A stretch of 64,000 bases of DNA from Rhizobium sp. RU20A (GCF_900155885.1 NZ_FTMB01000009.1:1-64000), one strand, 5' to 3'. Positions 17,986 through 27,868 are shown, numbered from the stretch's first letter. The notes: a model not told the origin generated them from the sequence alone. A program made the numbers and translations.

Positions 17986-18023
17986 CATCTTCCGCGCCGC
18001 CAGGAATGACGGCGCGGAAGATG
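17986..18023. terminator. Perfect 14-bp hairpin between the PepSY gene and the kinase gene
   Basis: CATCTTCCGCGCCG and CGGCGCGGAAGATG are perfect inverted repeats with a ten-base loop, placed 20 bases after the PepSY gene stop. There is no T run on either side, so it is a likely transcript-end or insulating hairpin rather than a classical terminator. Confidence 0.6.
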
Positions 18024-18042
18024 GGGGAGGCGGCTTTCCTGA

Positions 18043-19446
18043 TCAGCCGAAGGCGTGGCGCAGCGCCGGGACGCGGGCCAGCACCAGCGTGTCGAGTGCC
18101 AGCACCGCCATCAGCGTCAGGCCCGTCAGCGGGAAAGCCATGGAGACGACGAGCATCAGCAGCATGGCGCCCTTCCACATCGGCACGTTTTCCGGCATGG
18201 GCGGCGGGGCAAGGCGCAGCGCTCCGGCCGGCCGGCGCTTCCACCACATGACGAGGCCGCTCACCGACAGGAACAGGATGGCGACACAGAAGACGGTCAC
18301 CAGTATGAGGTTCCACGTTCCCATCTCGCCCTCGTGGAAGGCGATGCCGACGGCCATGGCCTTGGCGACGGGCGAATAGTCCTTATAGCCGATATCGGCG
18401 AGGATCTTGCCCGTGTAGCGGTCGATATGGACGATGCGGTCGGTGGTCGGGTTGCTGGAATCATAGCTCATCGTGTCGCGGGAAATCGACCAGACATCGG
18501 TCTCCTTGACGGGAATGTTGAGCTGGAAGCGCTGGTCGAAGCCGATGCTGCGCGCATAGGCAACCACCGATGCAAGATCCGGGGCAACGCCCTCGGCAAG
18601 GCCCGGCGTGCCGGCATCCGAACCGGAGACCGGCATCGGCGTCTGCTCCAGTGTCCAGGGCACGTTCTTCGCGCCGCCGTCATTGAGGGCCTCAGCATGG
18701 GTCACGTCGGACAGCGGCGTGTCGTACCACTTGCCGATCGGAAAGGTGTTCCAGGCCTGCGTGAACTTTTCGCCCCACACCCCTGCCCAGGACAGGCCCG
18801 TGAGCAGGAAGACCAGCAGCAGCCCGGCGCTCCAGAAGCCGACGACCTGATGGAAGGACTTCCACAAAAGCCGGCCCTTGAGGCTGACATTCGGCAGCAC
18901 CACGCTGCCGGCCGCCTTCTTCTCGCGCGGCCACCACAGATAAAGGCCGGTGATGATCAGCACGATGCCGAAGCCGCAGGCGATCTCGATCAACCGGTCG
19001 CCGATCGTGCCGATCATCAGCGAGCCATGGATGGTCTCGGCAAAGTCATACCAGCCATCCCGGCGCGGCCAGGCACCGAGCGCCTCGCCGGAATAGGGAT
19101 TGACGGCGACCATGATGGCCTTGTCGTCGACATTGACGCGAAAGAGCGCCGCCGTTTCGGGCGTGCGGGGGGCGATGTACTGCTTGAGAACGCCGCCGGG
19201 GACGAAGCTCAAGGCGGCGGCGGCCTGCTCCGTCACGCTGCGCTCCATGCCGGCGGGGGTGATCGGAAAGGTCTTTTCCCCGTCTCGGCCATAGAGCACG
19301 CTCGCCCAGACCATGATGAGGCCGGTGATGGCGAGCATGGCGAGGAAGGGAGCGACATAAAGGCCGGCATAGAAATGCCAGCGCCAGGCGGCGAAGTAGA
19401 AGGTGCGCGACGGCGTGCGCGCGGGTGCGGTCTGAGCAAGGCTCAT
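18043..19446 (-). CDS. PepSY-associated transmembrane protein (PiuB-like)
   Basis: This inner-membrane protein of the PepSY-TM family is often linked to iron-siderophore utilisation and possibly acts as a ferric reductase or assembly factor. The 467-residue protein has the family start FYFAAWRWHFYAGLYVAPFLAML and the helix-associated FAETIHGSLMIG and HQVVGFWSAGLLLVFLLTGL segments. It has about six hydrophobic segments, and PepSY-like sequence occurs in the periplasmic parts (NPYSGEALG, IDRYTGKILAD). It sits 93 bases upstream of a DUF2946-like gene in the same direction. The iron or copper link is family knowledge, not shown here. Confidence 0.88.
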   Translation of the reverse strand: MSLAQTAPARTPSRTFYFAAWRWHFYAGLYVAPFLAMLAITGLIMVWASVLYGRDGEKTFPITPAGMERSVTEQAAAALSFVPGGVLKQYIAPRTPETAALFRVNVDDKAIMVAVNPYSGEALGAWPRRDGWYDFAETIHGSLMIGTIGDRLIEIACGFGIVLIITGLYLWWPREKKAAGSVVLPNVSLKGRLLWKSFHQVVGFWSAGLLLVFLLTGLSWAGVWGEKFTQAWNTFPIGKWYDTPLSDVTHAEALNDGGAKNVPWTLEQTPMPVSGSDAGTPGLAEGVAPDLASVVAYARSIGFDQRFQLNIPVKETDVWSISRDTMSYDSSNPTTDRIVHIDRYTGKILADIGYKDYSPVAKAMAVGIAFHEGEMGTWNLILVTVFCVAILFLSVSGLVMWWKRRPAGALRLAPPPMPENVPMWKGAMLLMLVVSMAFPLTGLTLMAVLALDTLVLARVPALRHAFG

Positions 19447-19540
19447 GGAAAACTCCTGAAGAGACGGATTGAGCGACCGCCACGCCGTCAGAACACGCTG
19501 AAATCGCGCATGGCTGCCGGTCGGTCGGTCGATGGACGTG

Positions 19541-19948
19541 TCAGATCAGGAGGCCAGGGGGCGCCCGCGAGAGGGCGTTTTCTCCGCGCACGGGGCGCGT
19601 TTCGGGGCTCTCATAGGGCGGAATGAGCCGTTCGATGAGACGACCGGCGGAAATGCCAGGCGTTTGCGTCGGCAGGGGCAGCAGCACCGAACCGGTGATG
19701 CGGCAGGCTTCGCAGCCCGCCATGCCCGAGACCGGCCCCTTGCCCTCGCCGGCCTTTTCGCCCGAGGGCGCGCACAGGCTGGCGATCGAGCCGTCCGGCA
19801 ACACGTAGTCGGTCAGGTCGCGGAGCAGCGAGGCAGGGGAGGGGGCGGCGGAGGCGACGGGAACGCGGTGGGCAAAGCCGACGCACAGCAGCGCCAGCGC
19901 GCACAGCATGCGCACCCCAAACTGCCATCTCGCCACGTGCTTGCGCAC
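19541..19948 (-). CDS. Small secreted or membrane protein, DUF2946-like
   Basis: The 135-residue protein has an N-terminal hydrophobic stretch (MLCALALLCVGFAHRVPVASA) acting as signal or anchor. It then has DYVLPDGSIASLC and a CEAC pair, with a proline-rich C-terminus. The pattern of one membrane segment, LPDG...LC and CxxC matches DUF2946-type proteins, which are often encoded near copper or TonB-dependent uptake genes. A paralogue with the same arrangement is encoded at 62905-63291. Function is unknown. It precedes the PepSY gene in the same direction and may form an operon with it. Confidence 0.7.
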   Translation of the reverse strand: MRKHVARWQFGVRMLCALALLCVGFAHRVPVASAAPSPASLLRDLTDYVLPDGSIASLCAPSGEKAGEGKGPVSGMAGCEACRITGSVLLPLPTQTPGISAGRLIERLIPPYESPETRPVRGENALSRAPPGLLI

Positions 19949-20050
19949 CGCCGTCGTCCCCGATTTCCCCTGGGAGCGTGCATGCCTCAGCTTCGGCGCG
20001 CTTTCAAGAGCGCAAGATGGCGCAGGTGCGGAAATTCGTCGCGTCGGCCG

Positions 20051-20731
20051 TCAGGCGCCGATCGCCCAGCCGGCGGCGAACACCGTGCCATAGACAAGGC
20101 CGACCGAAACGGCCAGCGCGACCCCCGTCAGGGCAAGGCCGACAATCGTGGCAAGGCCGTCACGCTCCATCAGCGAAATGGCGATGACGGTCAGCGCCAG
20201 CACGGGCAGGAAATTGCCGAAGGGGATCGGCAGCGCCACGGCAACGGCCAGCAGGAAGACGGGAATGCCGAGCAGTGCGTGGGCGCACCGGCCCGTCAGG
20301 CTGCGCAGCCGGTTCGGTTTCAGCAGGGCTTCGACACGCCGCACCATCGGCGCGGTGTGGGTGACGACAAGCGCGGTGGTGCCGGCCGAAACGCGCCGGC
20401 GGCGAATGATGTCGGGCAGCCAGATCCGCTCGCAACCGACGATCATCTGCAGGGAGACGAGCGCAAGGCAGGTGCCGAACACCATGCCGAACGGACCTGG
20501 AATCGGACACAGGGCCGGCAGCGCCAGCGCGAGGATCACAAAGGCGACGCCCTCGCGCCCCATGACGTGGATCATCTCTCCCACATCGATGGAGCCGGCG
20601 GCATGGGCGTGGTCGGCAAGCGCTGCCAGCCGTCCGGAGGCAACGCCGCATTCGATCTCCGGGGATGTGGTCGCAGACACGGCCGTGCCAACCTTCCGTC
20701 TCGATTGATAAGATGCAGCCAATTTAGGCAT
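20051..20731 (-). CDS. exoD: ExoD family exopolysaccharide synthesis protein
   Basis: This membrane protein of the ExoD family was first described in Sinorhizobium, where exoD affects exopolysaccharide and alkali tolerance. The preferred ATG at 20731 (MPKLAASYQSRRK) gives 226 residues; the frame continues upstream to 20809. It has the family region GEMIHVMGREGVAFVILALALPALCPIPGPFG, with the conserved PxPG turn, and four hydrophobic segments in the C-terminal half. It stands alone between the DUF2946-like gene and a divergent chemoreceptor gene. Confidence 0.88.
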   Translation of the reverse strand: MPKLAASYQSRRKVGTAVSATTSPEIECGVASGRLAALADHAHAAGSIDVGEMIHVMGREGVAFVILALALPALCPIPGPFGMVFGTCLALVSLQMIVGCERIWLPDIIRRRRVSAGTTALVVTHTAPMVRRVEALLKPNRLRSLTGRCAHALLGIPVFLLAVAVALPIPFGNFLPVLALTVIAISLMERDGLATIVGLALTGVALAVSVGLVYGTVFAAGWAIGA

Positions 20732-20957
20732 GGCCAGTGCCGATACAAGGGCGCTGCCCGCCAGCCGCACGGCGCGGTGCGTTGTCCGCGGACAACTCTG
20801 CTTGATCATCAGGGCGTCATATGTGGCGGTTCTGACAAGTTGCAGTTCAATTTAAGTTTTAATTAAACGGGTCATCTTAGCTTGTGGGCTATGTTGGGGA
20901 TGTGCGGGCGCCATCTCGTTTGCAAAGACCGTCGGCTGCCTGACAGGGGGAACAAGC

Positions 20958-23483
20958 ATGATCGATCGCTTCATGTCGCGGGTGCGAATTCAGACGAAGG
21001 TCCTCGTCCTCGTAACGCCTTTCGTGATTTCCATCACTGCCGTTGGCCTGACCGGGCTCTATGCGTCCGGACTTTTGCAGGGCCGCATGGAGATTTCCAA
21101 CAGCGTCATGCAATCGCTGCGCGGGTTCAAGGACGTGTATTCGGCCATGACGCGCTTCCTGCTCGATCCCTCCGCAGAGACGCATACGGCCGCCCAGGAC
21201 GCGCTGACGACGCGTGTCGGCGAGCTCAAGACCATGACCGACACGCTGCGCGCGGAAGCCGATGTTTCCCAGCTCGAGGAAGCGCTGAAGGAAGCGTCCA
21301 CGATCGACGACAATATCGCAGCCCTCTGGACCTTGCACACCGACCAGAACAAGCTGTCGGCATCGGTGGTGGAACGCGCCCTGTCGCTTGACGATGTCCA
21401 GGCCGAAGCCGCCAAGCAGGTGTTCTTCCTGCTGGCCGGCGCCAAGAAGGCCGAGAAGGCCGCAAAGACCAGCCTGCGGGGCGCCGTGCAGATCGGCGGT
21501 CTTGCCACGGCGGCCGATACGCTGATCGACAAGGTCTCGGCCTCGCTGATGATCACGGACAAGGCCTCTGTCGCCCGCGAAAACCTGCCCGCCCTTCTGG
21601 AGACGGCAACCGCCAAGGACAAGGCGCTGGCCTCCGCCAAGATTCCCGCCGTCATCGAGATGAAGGAGGCTGTCACGGCAGCCGCCGCGCTGGCGGAGAA
21701 GACCAGAACCGATCCCGGTGCCTTGCCGGATTTCGTCAATGCCCTCGGCCGGATTGGCAGCGCAACGGCTGCCCTCAAGGTGGCCGGCGACGACCTGATG
21801 CGCAAGGGCGTGACCGATCTGACCGCCTCGGAAAGCAAGGTCGAGCTCGCCGACAAGGTGGGCAACAAGCTGCGCGCCATCATCAATTACGGCAACCAGA
21901 TCCGCGTCGCCTTCGCCGACCTGCAGGCGAATCCGTCGCAAAACCTTGTCGAGCAGGCCCAGAAGAGCGTGTTCCTCTACGGGCAGGAAATCGGTGCCCT
22001 GGCCGCGATCGTGCCGGATAATGAAGGGTTCGCGGCCCTGCCGTCGCAGGCCAAGGATGCCCTGAAGGCGATGGATGCGAGCGCCGTCGCGCTGCTCGAC
22101 ATCAGCAAGCGCCGCCATACCGAATTCGAAGCCGCCGCGGCCGTGATCGACCGGGCCTGGACGCATCTGTCCGACTTTGCCGAAAGCCAGAAGCAGAGCG
22201 CCGGCGTCGAGCGAAGCCAGGCGAACTCCATCTCCGTCGGCGCGATGGTGCTCGGCGTTCTCATCGCCATGGCCGCCGGTGCCGCCCTCGTCATCACGCT
22301 GAAGGGCCCGATCAGCCAGATCACCAGCGCCATGCGCCGCCTGGCCGAAGGCGCGCTCGACACGACGATCTCCGGCGAGAGCCGTCCGGACGAGATTGGC
22401 GACATGGCCCGCGCCCTCTCCGTCTTCAAGGGCAATGCGCTCGCCAAGCTCACCATGGAGGAGCAGGCCGCCCTTGAGCGCCGACAGGCCGAAGCCGAGC
22501 GCGAGCGCAACGAACGCGAGCGCCAGCAGAACCTTTCCGAGGTGGAATTTGCCGTGGAAACGCTGGCCATGGGCCTGTCGCGCCTGTCGCGCGGTGATCT
22601 CACCTTCAGCATCGACACGCGCTTTGCCGACCATCTGGACCGGCTGCGCCACGACTTCAACCAGTCCGTCGCCGGCCTGCGCGAGACGCTTTCGGAGGTG
22701 CGCGACATCTCCGGCGCCATCCATCACAATGGCGAGCAGATGGCCGATGCCGTGGCCGATCTCGCCCGACGCACCGAGCAGCAGGCCGCCGCGCTCGAAG
22801 AGACCGCCGCCGCCGTCGACGAGATCTCGGCGACCGTCAAGACCGCATCCGGCCGCGCCAGCGAGGTCCGTCGTATCGTGCAGGACGCCAAGCGTCGCGC
22901 CGATACGTCCTCCGGCGTCGTGCAGAATGCCGTTTCGGCCATGGCCCGCATCCGCGAAGCCTCCGACAAGATCGCCAGCATCGTCGGCGTCATCGATTCC
23001 ATCGCCTTCCAGACGAACCTTCTGGCGCTGAACGCCGGCGTCGAGGCGGCCCGTGCGGGCGAGGCCGGCAAGGGCTTTGCGGTCGTCGCCCAGGAAGTGC
23101 GTGAGCTCGCCCAGCGCTCGGCCCAGGCGGCCAAGGAAATCGGCGGCCTCATCACCAATTCCTCCTCGGAGGTCGCAACGGGCACCCATTATGTCTCGCA
23201 GACCGGCGACGCGCTGATGGATATCGCCACGCAGATCGTCGATATCGCCGGTCATGTCGATCTGATCGCCACCTCCAGCCAGGAGCAGACGGTTTCGCTC
23301 GACTCGGTGAACGGCTCGGTCAACGAACTCGACCACATGACGCAGCAGAACGCCGCCATGGTGGAAGAGACGAACGCCGCCACCCGCCAGCTCGCCGAGG
23401 AAATCCGTCAGCTGAGTTCGCTCATCCAGCGCTTCGAACTGAGCGGTGGCGAAACGGGCATGCACACGGCGCGGGCCGCCTGA
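20958..23483 (+). CDS. Methyl-accepting chemotaxis protein (841 aa)
   Basis: This transmembrane chemoreceptor signals to CheA/CheW. It has an N-terminal membrane segment (residues 17-38) and a long, helical, alanine-rich periplasmic domain of about 400 residues with no recognised ligand motif. A second membrane segment ([22 protein letters not shown]) and a HAMP domain ([21 protein letters not shown]) follow, then a coiled linker. The conserved signalling tip is [43 protein letters not shown]. No C-terminal CheR-binding pentapeptide is evident. It is monocistronic. The tip is nearly identical to that of the second receptor at 45.8 kb, while the sensor domains differ. Confidence 0.95.
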   Translation: MIDRFMSRVRIQTKVLVLVTPFVISITAVGLTGLYASGLLQGRMEISNSVMQSLRGFKDVYSAMTRFLLDPSAETHTAAQDALTTRVGELKTMTDTLRAEADVSQLEEALKEASTIDDNIAALWTLHTDQNKLSASVVERALSLDDVQAEAAKQVFFLLAGAKKAEKAAKTSLRGAVQIGGLATAADTLIDKVSASLMITDKASVARENLPALLETATAKDKALASAKIPAVIEMKEAVTAAAALAEKTRTDPGALPDFVNALGRIGSATAALKVAGDDLMRKGVTDLTASESKVELADKVGNKLRAIINYGNQIRVAFADLQANPSQNLVEQAQKSVFLYGQEIGALAAIVPDNEGFAALPSQAKDALKAMDASAVALLDISKRRHTEFEAAAAVIDRAWTHLSDFAESQKQSAGVERSQANSISVGAMVLGVLIAMAAGAALVITLKGPISQITSAMRRLAEGALDTTISGESRPDEIGDMARALSVFKGNALAKLTMEEQAALERRQAEAERERNERERQQNLSEVEFAVETLAMGLSRLSRGDLTFSIDTRFADHLDRLRHDFNQSVAGLRETLSEVRDISGAIHHNGEQMADAVADLARRTEQQAAALEETAAAVDEISATVKTASGRASEVRRIVQDAKRRADTSSGVVQNAVSAMARIREASDKIASIVGVIDSIAFQTNLLALNAGVEAARAGEAGKGFAVVAQEVRELAQRSAQAAKEIGGLITNSSSEVATGTHYVSQTGDALMDIATQIVDIAGHVDLIATSSQEQTVSLDSVNGSVNELDHMTQQNAAMVEETNAATRQLAEEIRQLSSLIQRFELSGGETGMHTARAA

Positions 23484-23511
23484 TCGCGGCGAAGAGCAGG
23501 GGATCGACGGC

Positions 23512-24108
23512 TCAGGTCGTCGGTTTTCGTTCACGCCAGTCCGAGCGTTTCACGGCGTACCAGACTTCGCCGTGCTCGCTGCCGGGAATGGAGCCGTCCT
23601 CAAGGACCACGCTATGCGTATGGCGCATCCCGACCATTTCCATCACCCGGCGTGATCCGTGGTTGATCGCCATGGTGCAGGCGACGATCTCACAGTAACC
23701 GGCCGTCTCGAAGCCCCATTCGACGAGCGCTGCGGCACCCTCGGATGCGAGCCCTTGGCCCCAGTGCCGGCGGGCAAGACGGTAGCCGAGTTCGGCGCGG
23801 CTTTCGCTTTCGGCATGAAGGCAGAACCAGCCGACGAATTCCCCGCTGTCTTCGCGCCGGGCGGTCCAGACGTCCGTTTCCGTCCCTCGCGGCATCAGGA
23901 ACGTCACGGCGTCGGGATCGGTGGTCGCGTGATCGACGGGGCCGCCGTTGAGGAAGTGCATCACTTCCGCATCGCGCTCGAGAGCCATGAAATCAGCCCT
24001 GTCTTCCGGCCGGCAGAGCCTGAGAAGGAGGTTTCGTGTGCGGAACGCTGCCAATTGCGTGGCCTTACAGAGACGATCGAGATCCGACCCTAACAGATAT
24101 CCCGACAT
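23512..24108 (-). CDS. GNAT family N-acetyltransferase (RimJ/RimL type)
   Basis: This acetyl-CoA-dependent acetyltransferase resembles the RimJ/RimL ribosomal-protein acetyltransferase group. The 198-residue protein has TRNLLLRLCRPEDRADFMAL at the start. The acetyl-CoA-binding region is AELGYRLARRHWGQGLASEGAAALVEWGFE (the R/QxxGxG/A-like GQGLAS), followed by the late NHGSRRVMEMVGM motif. It lies convergent to the chemoreceptor gene with a 28-base gap. The substrate is unknown. Confidence 0.9.
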   Translation of the reverse strand: MSGYLLGSDLDRLCKATQLAAFRTRNLLLRLCRPEDRADFMALERDAEVMHFLNGGPVDHATTDPDAVTFLMPRGTETDVWTARREDSGEFVGWFCLHAESESRAELGYRLARRHWGQGLASEGAAALVEWGFETAGYCEIVACTMAINHGSRRVMEMVGMRHTHSVVLEDGSIPGSEHGEVWYAVKRSDWRERKPTT

Positions 24109-24175
24109 CTTTCACACCGCCTATGCCTTGAACCGCCCGGCCCGCCGGCCTATTGCCCCTGTGCATCACTTGCAA

Positions 24176-24829
24176 ATGACGAGGCACGACCCCGTGACGG
24201 CCCTTTTTGAGACCCTTTGCCCGCCGACCGAAAGGCTTTTGCGCCGGTGCGCCCTTGCCCTCCTGCTTCTGGGACTCGCGCCCGTCGGCGGCAATGCGGC
24301 CAGCTGGACGGCGAAGGAGGTCGTCTCCACCTATGCCATCGATGGCGCGACGGGCATCGATCTCTACCGTTCGATCGGTGAAAAGGGACCTGCCATCGGC
24401 CCGACCCGGGCGATCGCCCACACGACCTTCAAGCTCACCTGGCGGCGGGACTACCAGCGGCGCGGGCGCGACTGCGTGCTCGCCTCGGCGGTGCCGAAGC
24501 TGATCATCACCTACACGCTGCCGAAGCCGCGCCGGGCCTTGACCGGTGCGGTTGCGGCGCGCTGGAAGACCTTCATCGACGGCATCGCGGCCCATGAGCG
24601 CGTGCATGGGGCCGACATTGTCGCCATGGTCGAGGCAATCGAGCGCGAAAGCGTGGGGCTGACCGCAACAAACGATCCGGATTGCAAGAAGATCCGCACG
24701 GATCTGACCGAGCGGCTTGGCCGCCTGTCGAACGAACAGCGCGCCAAGAGCCGTGCCTTCGATGCGGTGGAAATGAGCGCCGGCGGCAATGTGCAGCGGC
24801 TCATTCTCGCGCTCGTCGATCCCTCCTGA
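24176..24829 (+). CDS. DUF922 family secreted protein (putative Zn-dependent protease)
   Basis: The 217-residue protein starts at the ATG at 24176 and has a hydrophobic signal segment at about residues 22-40 (ALALLLLGLAPVGGNAAS). The mature part carries TYAIDGATGIDLYRSIGEKGP, typical of DUF922, and the zinc-protease-like HERVHG motif at about residue 140. It also has paired cysteines (RDCV and DPDC). DUF922 proteins are predicted periplasmic metalloproteases of unknown substrate. It is followed 52 bases later by the MgtC-like gene in the same direction. Confidence 0.8.
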   Translation: MTRHDPVTALFETLCPPTERLLRRCALALLLLGLAPVGGNAASWTAKEVVSTYAIDGATGIDLYRSIGEKGPAIGPTRAIAHTTFKLTWRRDYQRRGRDCVLASAVPKLIITYTLPKPRRALTGAVAARWKTFIDGIAAHERVHGADIVAMVEAIERESVGLTATNDPDCKKIRTDLTERLGRLSNEQRAKSRAFDAVEMSAGGNVQRLILALVDPS

Positions 24830-24881
24830 CACGGCGGCGCAAAAGCCGGGAACCTGAAGCCGGCAAACGAGTTTGGTGCCC

Positions 24882-25409
24882 ATGCCCTCATCTGCGCTCG
24901 ATATCTTCGCCGATCACCACCTGCCGCTCGCCGTCGTTCTGGCGCGCCTCGTTCTTGCGCTGGCCTGCGGCGCCGCCATCGGCATCGAGCGCGAATGGCG
25001 CCAGAGGCCGGCGGGGCTGCGCACCCATATTCTCGTGTGCCTCGCCGCGTCGCTCGCCTCGATCGTTTCGATCGAGATCACCCATCTGCCGGCCTTTGCC
25101 GGGCAGGAGATCCGGATCGATCCCTTGCGCATCATCGAGGCGGTCACGGCGGGTGTTGCCTTCCTTGCGGCAGGCACCATCGTCTTTTCGCGCGGCACCG
25201 TGCAGGGCCTGACGACTGGAGCCGGCATGTGGCTCGCCGGCGTGACCGGCCTTGCTGCCGGCCTCGGGCTCTGGCAGATCGCGCTGGTGACGACGCTGCT
25301 CGCCGTCGCCGTTCTCAGCCTCATCCGCCTTGCAGAAAGTGGCACATCCAAAAAATCCCTTGCGGACAAGAGCGCTGAGAAATCCGCGGAAACATCGTTA
25401 ACGGATTGA
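24882..25409 (+). CDS. MgtC/SapB family membrane protein
   Basis: This is a small inner-membrane protein of the MgtC/SapB family. The 175-residue protein has four or five hydrophobic segments and the family signature ARLVLALACGAAIGIEREWR near the start. The second signature is RIIEAVTAGVAFLAAGTIVFSRGTVQGLTTGAGMWL. The longer MgtC C-terminal soluble domain is absent, so it is of the short SapB type, with a lysine/serine-rich tail. Its end lies within 120 bases of repA-2; read-through into the rep operon is possible because I see no terminator. The function is unknown beyond the family link to magnesium limitation. Confidence 0.88.
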   Translation: MPSSALDIFADHHLPLAVVLARLVLALACGAAIGIEREWRQRPAGLRTHILVCLAASLASIVSIEITHLPAFAGQEIRIDPLRIIEAVTAGVAFLAAGTIVFSRGTVQGLTTGAGMWLAGVTGLAAGLGLWQIALVTTLLAVAVLSLIRLAESGTSKKSLADKSAEKSAETSLTD

Positions 25410-25475
25410 TAAGAAACATCCTTTCCGTTTTGTGACCAAAGTTTGTCTTCTCCGCCCGAATCGGCGCATAGTCGA

Positions 25476-25514
25476 TCTGCGCAATTTTCGCCGGATTGGC
25501 GATTTTTGCGCAGA
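25476..25514. promoter_or_regulatory. 39-bp inverted repeat at repA-2 (candidate RepA operator)
   Basis: TCTGCGCAA-TTT-TCGCC (25476-25492) and its complement GGCGA-TTT-TTGCGCAGA (25498-25514) match in 14 of 17 positions around a five-base centre. The repeat ends five bases before the ribosome binding site of repA-2. Its position suits autorepression by RepA/RepB, a known mode for repABC operons. Confidence 0.6.
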
Positions 25515-25528
25515 TTTTGGGGAAGACG

Positions 25529-26725
25529 ATGTTGCAGCAATCCATCGAGCGCGCGGACGAACGGGAACACCTCCCGTCGCTTCTGGCTGCCGATGCGGAT
25601 GAGCTGGTCCGCCGCCTGCAGCACCACCAGAAACTGACATTCCCGCCCGCCGCCCGCAAGACGCTTCGCCTCTTCTCGCCGGCCGAAGCGGCTGGCTTCA
25701 TTGGCATTGGCGAAGGCTATCTGCGCCAGATCGCCGCCGACGGCCATGGCCCGGCGCCGCAGCCAAACGGGCGCCGGCTCTATTCGATCAGCGATATCGA
25801 GGCGATCAGGCGTGTGCTCGACGATGGCGGAAGGGCCGGAAAATACGTGCCGCATCGCCGCCTCGGCGAGAAGCTGCAGGTCATCTCCGTCATGAATTTC
25901 AAGGGTGGCTCGGGCAAGACGACGACCTCGGCCCATCTCGCCCAGTATCTGGCGCTGCGCGGTTACCGCGTGCTGGCCGTCGATCTCGACCCGCAGGCCT
26001 CGCTCACCGCCCTTTTCGGCCATCAGCCGGAGCTGGACGTGGGGGAGGGCGAGACGCTCTACGGCGCCATCCGCTATGCCGATCCTCGACCGGTCCGCGA
26101 TGTCGTGCGCGCCACCTACATGGCCAATCTTGCGCTCATTCCCGGCAATCTCGAGCTGATGGAATTCGAGCACGAAACGCCGAAGGCGATGATGGGCGCG
26201 CGCACCGAGACGATCTTCTTTGCCCGCCTCGGCGAAGTCCTGGCCGAGATCGAGGCCGATTACGATGTGGTGGTGATCGATTGCCCGCCGCAGCTCGGCT
26301 ATCTCACCATGTCGGCGCTGTGCGCGGCCACCTCCGTCCTCATCACCGTTCACCCGCAGATGCTCGACGTCATGTCCATGGCGCAGTTCCTGTCGATGAC
26401 GAGCGAGTTGATGGCCGTGGTCGAGACGGCGGGCGGGCGCACCGACTACGACTGGATGCGCTATCTCGTCACCCGCCTTGAGCCGAATGACGGGCCGCAG
26501 AGCCAGATGACCGGCTTCATGCGCGCCATTTTCGGGAATCGCATGCTGACCAATGCCATGCTGAAATCGACGGCAATTTCCGATGCCGGCGTCACCAAGC
26601 AGACGCTCTACGAGATCGACCGCAGCCAGTTCATTCGCGGCACCTATGACCGCGCCATGGAATCGCTCGGCCTCGTCAACCGCGAGGTCGAGGATCTCCT
26701 TCGCGGCGTGTGGGGGAGACGCTAA
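25529..26725 (+). CDS. repA: Plasmid partitioning protein RepA (ParA-type ATPase), repABC module
   Basis: This is the partition ATPase of the complete repABC operon. The ATG at 25529 with GGGGAAG upstream gives 398 residues, the same as the first RepA; a TTG further upstream lies inside the inverted repeat and is rejected. The protein has the N-terminal helix-turn-helix region (LFSPAEAAGFIGIGEGYLRQ), the Walker A KGGSGKTTT, VDLDPQASLTALFG and VVVIDCPPQLGYLT. It is followed three bases later by repB and then repC. The divergence from RepA-1 should allow the two partition systems to work independently. Confidence 0.96.
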   Translation: MLQQSIERADEREHLPSLLAADADELVRRLQHHQKLTFPPAARKTLRLFSPAEAAGFIGIGEGYLRQIAADGHGPAPQPNGRRLYSISDIEAIRRVLDDGGRAGKYVPHRRLGEKLQVISVMNFKGGSGKTTTSAHLAQYLALRGYRVLAVDLDPQASLTALFGHQPELDVGEGETLYGAIRYADPRPVRDVVRATYMANLALIPGNLELMEFEHETPKAMMGARTETIFFARLGEVLAEIEADYDVVVIDCPPQLGYLTMSALCAATSVLITVHPQMLDVMSMAQFLSMTSELMAVVETAGGRTDYDWMRYLVTRLEPNDGPQSQMTGFMRAIFGNRMLTNAMLKSTAISDAGVTKQTLYEIDRSQFIRGTYDRAMESLGLVNREVEDLLRGVWGRR

Positions 26726-26728
26726 GCC

Positions 26729-27715
26729 ATGGCGCGCCGCACCTTCCTTACCGATTTTGCCGAGACGGGGGGCGTTGCCGCCAACGACGGCGCGACCACG
26801 CCGCGCCGCGTTGCCGTCGGCGGCATTTCCAAGACGCTCGCCTCCATCACAGCCCGCGTCGAGCGCGCCGATGCCATCGAGCGGCAGCTTTCCGAGGGGC
26901 AGACGGTCGTCCTGCTCGATCCCGACCTGATCGACGCCTCCTTCGTGAGTGATCGGCTGGAGCGGCTCGATCTCGATCCGGTCTTCGTCGAGCAGATCCG
27001 CGTGCATGGCCAGCAGGTTCCGATCCTGGTGCGCCCGCATCCGGATGTGCCGGAGCGCTACCAGGTCGCCTATGGCCACCGCCGCCTCGCCGCCGCACGG
27101 CGGCTGCGCCTGCCGGTCAGCGCGCTCGTGCGCGCCCTGTCGGACGATGAGCTGGTGGTGGCGCAGGGCCAGGAAAATTCGGCGCGGACGGATCTCACCT
27201 ATATCGAACGGGCGCTGTTTGCCGCCCGCCTCGAGCGGCTCGGTTTCGCCCGGGCGGTAATCATGGACGCGCTGTCGATCGACAAGGCGGCGCTTTCCCA
27301 CATGCTCGGCGTCACCACCCGCATTCCCGACGCGCTGATCGAGGCAATCGGCCCGGCACCGGGTTTTGGCCGCCGCCGCTGGCTGGAACTGGCCGATTTG
27401 CTGGCCGCGCCCGGGTCTCTCGACCGCGCAAACGCCTGTGCGGGGGCGGCCGGCTTTGCCGACCTGACCTCCGACCGGCGCATGCAGGCCGTGCTCGACG
27501 CCATCATCGAGGCAGCCCCGCCGGCGCGCCCGGCAGGCGCCGCGCAAGAGATCGGCCCGCAGGCTATTTCGAAGGATATTCCCGTGCAGATGCGGGTGGA
27601 GAAGGGGAAAACGACCTTTGTTTTCGCCCGTGCCGCCGCGCCGGGTTTCGATGTGTTCGTCCGGGACAGGCTGGAAGGCCTCTACCGTGACTTCATGAAG
27701 CAGTCAGGAGATTAG
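26729..27715 (+). CDS. repB: Plasmid partitioning protein RepB (ParB-type), repABC module
   Basis: This is the ParB-family centromere-binding protein of the repABC operon. The 328-residue protein starts MARRTFLTDFAET and has GHRRLAAARRLRLPVS (ParB box). ENSARTDLTYIERALFAARLERLGF follows, then a helix-turn-helix (SIDKAALSHMLGVTTRIP) and a C-terminal dimerisation region ending GFDVFVRDRLEGLYRDFMKQSGD. The start codon follows the repA stop by three bases, with GGGGGAGA 10 bases upstream, so the pair is translationally linked. No parS matching the usual consensus was found within this operon. Confidence 0.96.
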   Translation: MARRTFLTDFAETGGVAANDGATTPRRVAVGGISKTLASITARVERADAIERQLSEGQTVVLLDPDLIDASFVSDRLERLDLDPVFVEQIRVHGQQVPILVRPHPDVPERYQVAYGHRRLAAARRLRLPVSALVRALSDDELVVAQGQENSARTDLTYIERALFAARLERLGFARAVIMDALSIDKAALSHMLGVTTRIPDALIEAIGPAPGFGRRRWLELADLLAAPGSLDRANACAGAAGFADLTSDRRMQAVLDAIIEAAPPARPAGAAQEIGPQAISKDIPVQMRVEKGKTTFVFARAAAPGFDVFVRDRLEGLYRDFMKQSGD

Positions 27716-27725
27716 ACCCGCAAAA

Positions 27726-27776
27726 GAAAAAAGCCTCCGAACGTTGCCGCTGCGGAAGCCTTTCTCGATGTTTAGC
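27726..27776 (-). ncRNA. Counter-transcribed RNA (incompatibility ctRNA) between repB and repC
   Basis: On the minus strand, a -35 TTGACA (27811-27806) and a -10-like GATTCT (27788-27783) with 17-base spacing predict a start at about 27776. A hairpin GCTTCCG...CGGAGGC followed by TTTTTT ends at about 27726. The result is an RNA of about 50 nt antisense to the repC leader. Small antisense RNAs at exactly this place control repC expression in repABC replicons. Start and end are predicted from motifs only. Confidence 0.8.
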
Positions 27777-27868
27777 AGCTAGAGAATCCCACTTTCGCGA
27801 ATCACTGTCAAGTCGTTTTGGCGCCTTTCGGCGGACGGATTTCTTTTGCCTTTTTGAAAGTGAGGCAA

